Positions 63,972 through 64,000 of a stretch of 64,000 nucleotides of DNA are shown here, one piece after another; the stretch's first letter is position 1; each line of letters starts with the position of its first letter. A model generated the notes under the pieces. The model worked only from the letters and a program-made list of their open reading frames with translations. It did not search any database and was not told the origin of the DNA. The stretch spans positions 69,589,585 through 69,653,584 of the forward strand of contig CM071570.1 of NCBI GenBank assembly GCA_036426205.1. Reading direction: 5' to 3'. This DNA is from Ascaphus truei (Eukaryota; Chordata; Amphibia; Anura; Ascaphidae). The translations under genes and the position numbers were made by a program.

Positions 63972-64000
<29 letters not shown>
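63972..64000. repeat. Poly-T run at window end
   Basis: At least 29 T residues, continuing beyond the window. It could be the A tail of a minus-strand retroposon lying to the left, or a simple homopolymer. Confidence 0.9.

Noticed and set aside
1..64000. tRNA, rRNA or snRNA genes
   Set aside because: No cloverleaf with A and B boxes, no conserved rRNA core and no snRNA promoter elements were recognised on either strand; a dedicated search could still find decayed ones.

Overview
The window looks like vertebrate nuclear DNA, most probably from an anuran amphibian with a large, repeat-rich genome. This is inferred from AT-rich non-coding sequence, many CA/TA microsatellites, and a mix of Tx1/L1-like and CR1/L2-like LINEs, Penelope-like retroelements with hammerhead motifs, Ty3/gypsy remnants, solo LTRs and fold-back MITEs. 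I found no convincing host exon, rRNA, tRNA, CRISPR array or bacterial-type operon. Nearly all long ORFs are chance frames through low-complexity DNA. The coding content is transposon-derived, and most of it is broken.

Layout. 0-7 kb: a composite repeat (R1, copy A), AT-rich DNA, and CA, TA and TG satellites. 7-10 kb: hammerhead-bearing repeats (one inverted pair), a conserved fold-back repeat and a hAT MITE with near-perfect 8-bp target duplications. 12-15 kb: a minus-strand solo LTR, a minisatellite and a 1.1-kb inverted pair. 15.5-19.8 kb: a Tx1/L1-like LINE with ORF1 and ORF2 pieces and a deleted RT core. 20 kb: a 17-bp direct repeat enclosing an insertion with a perfect 96-bp palindrome, then a CR1/L2-like scrap. 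22-25 kb: a minus-strand LTR with internal ORFs of unknown function. 26-29.4 kb: MITE copy 1 and two Ty3/gypsy pol fragments. 32-36.6 kb: hammerhead repeats around a minus-strand LTR element with a polypurine tract and coiled-coil ORF. 37-39.4 kb: a fold-back MITE and a 1,032-bp LTR with many CCAAT boxes. 40.7-47.8 kb: a hammerhead-like element, a decayed minus-strand Penelope-like element, a solo LTR, and a 558-codon plus-strand Penelope-like element followed by a well-formed hammerhead. 49-57 kb: nested MITEs and satellites, R1 copies B and C, and MITE copies 2 and 3. 57.3-60.9 kb: a CR1/L2-like LINE in pieces. 60.9-64 kb: a decayed hammerhead repeat, unrecognised minus-strand ORFs and terminal poly-T.

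The most interesting theme is a recurring module: a TATA-like box, then about 30-45 bp later a hammerhead ribozyme-like fold (CUGANGA, stem II, GAAA, short palindromic stem III, NUH). Several copies continue to a shared distal motif (TTTACGCTATG with GTGCGC nearby). About ten instances of the fold lie on both strands at different stages of decay, several in inverted pairs. The best-preserved plus-strand example lies 548 bp downstream of the Penelope-like RT/GIY-YIG ORF, which links the module to that retroelement class. No programs were run; all assignments rest on reading the sequence and on family motifs.
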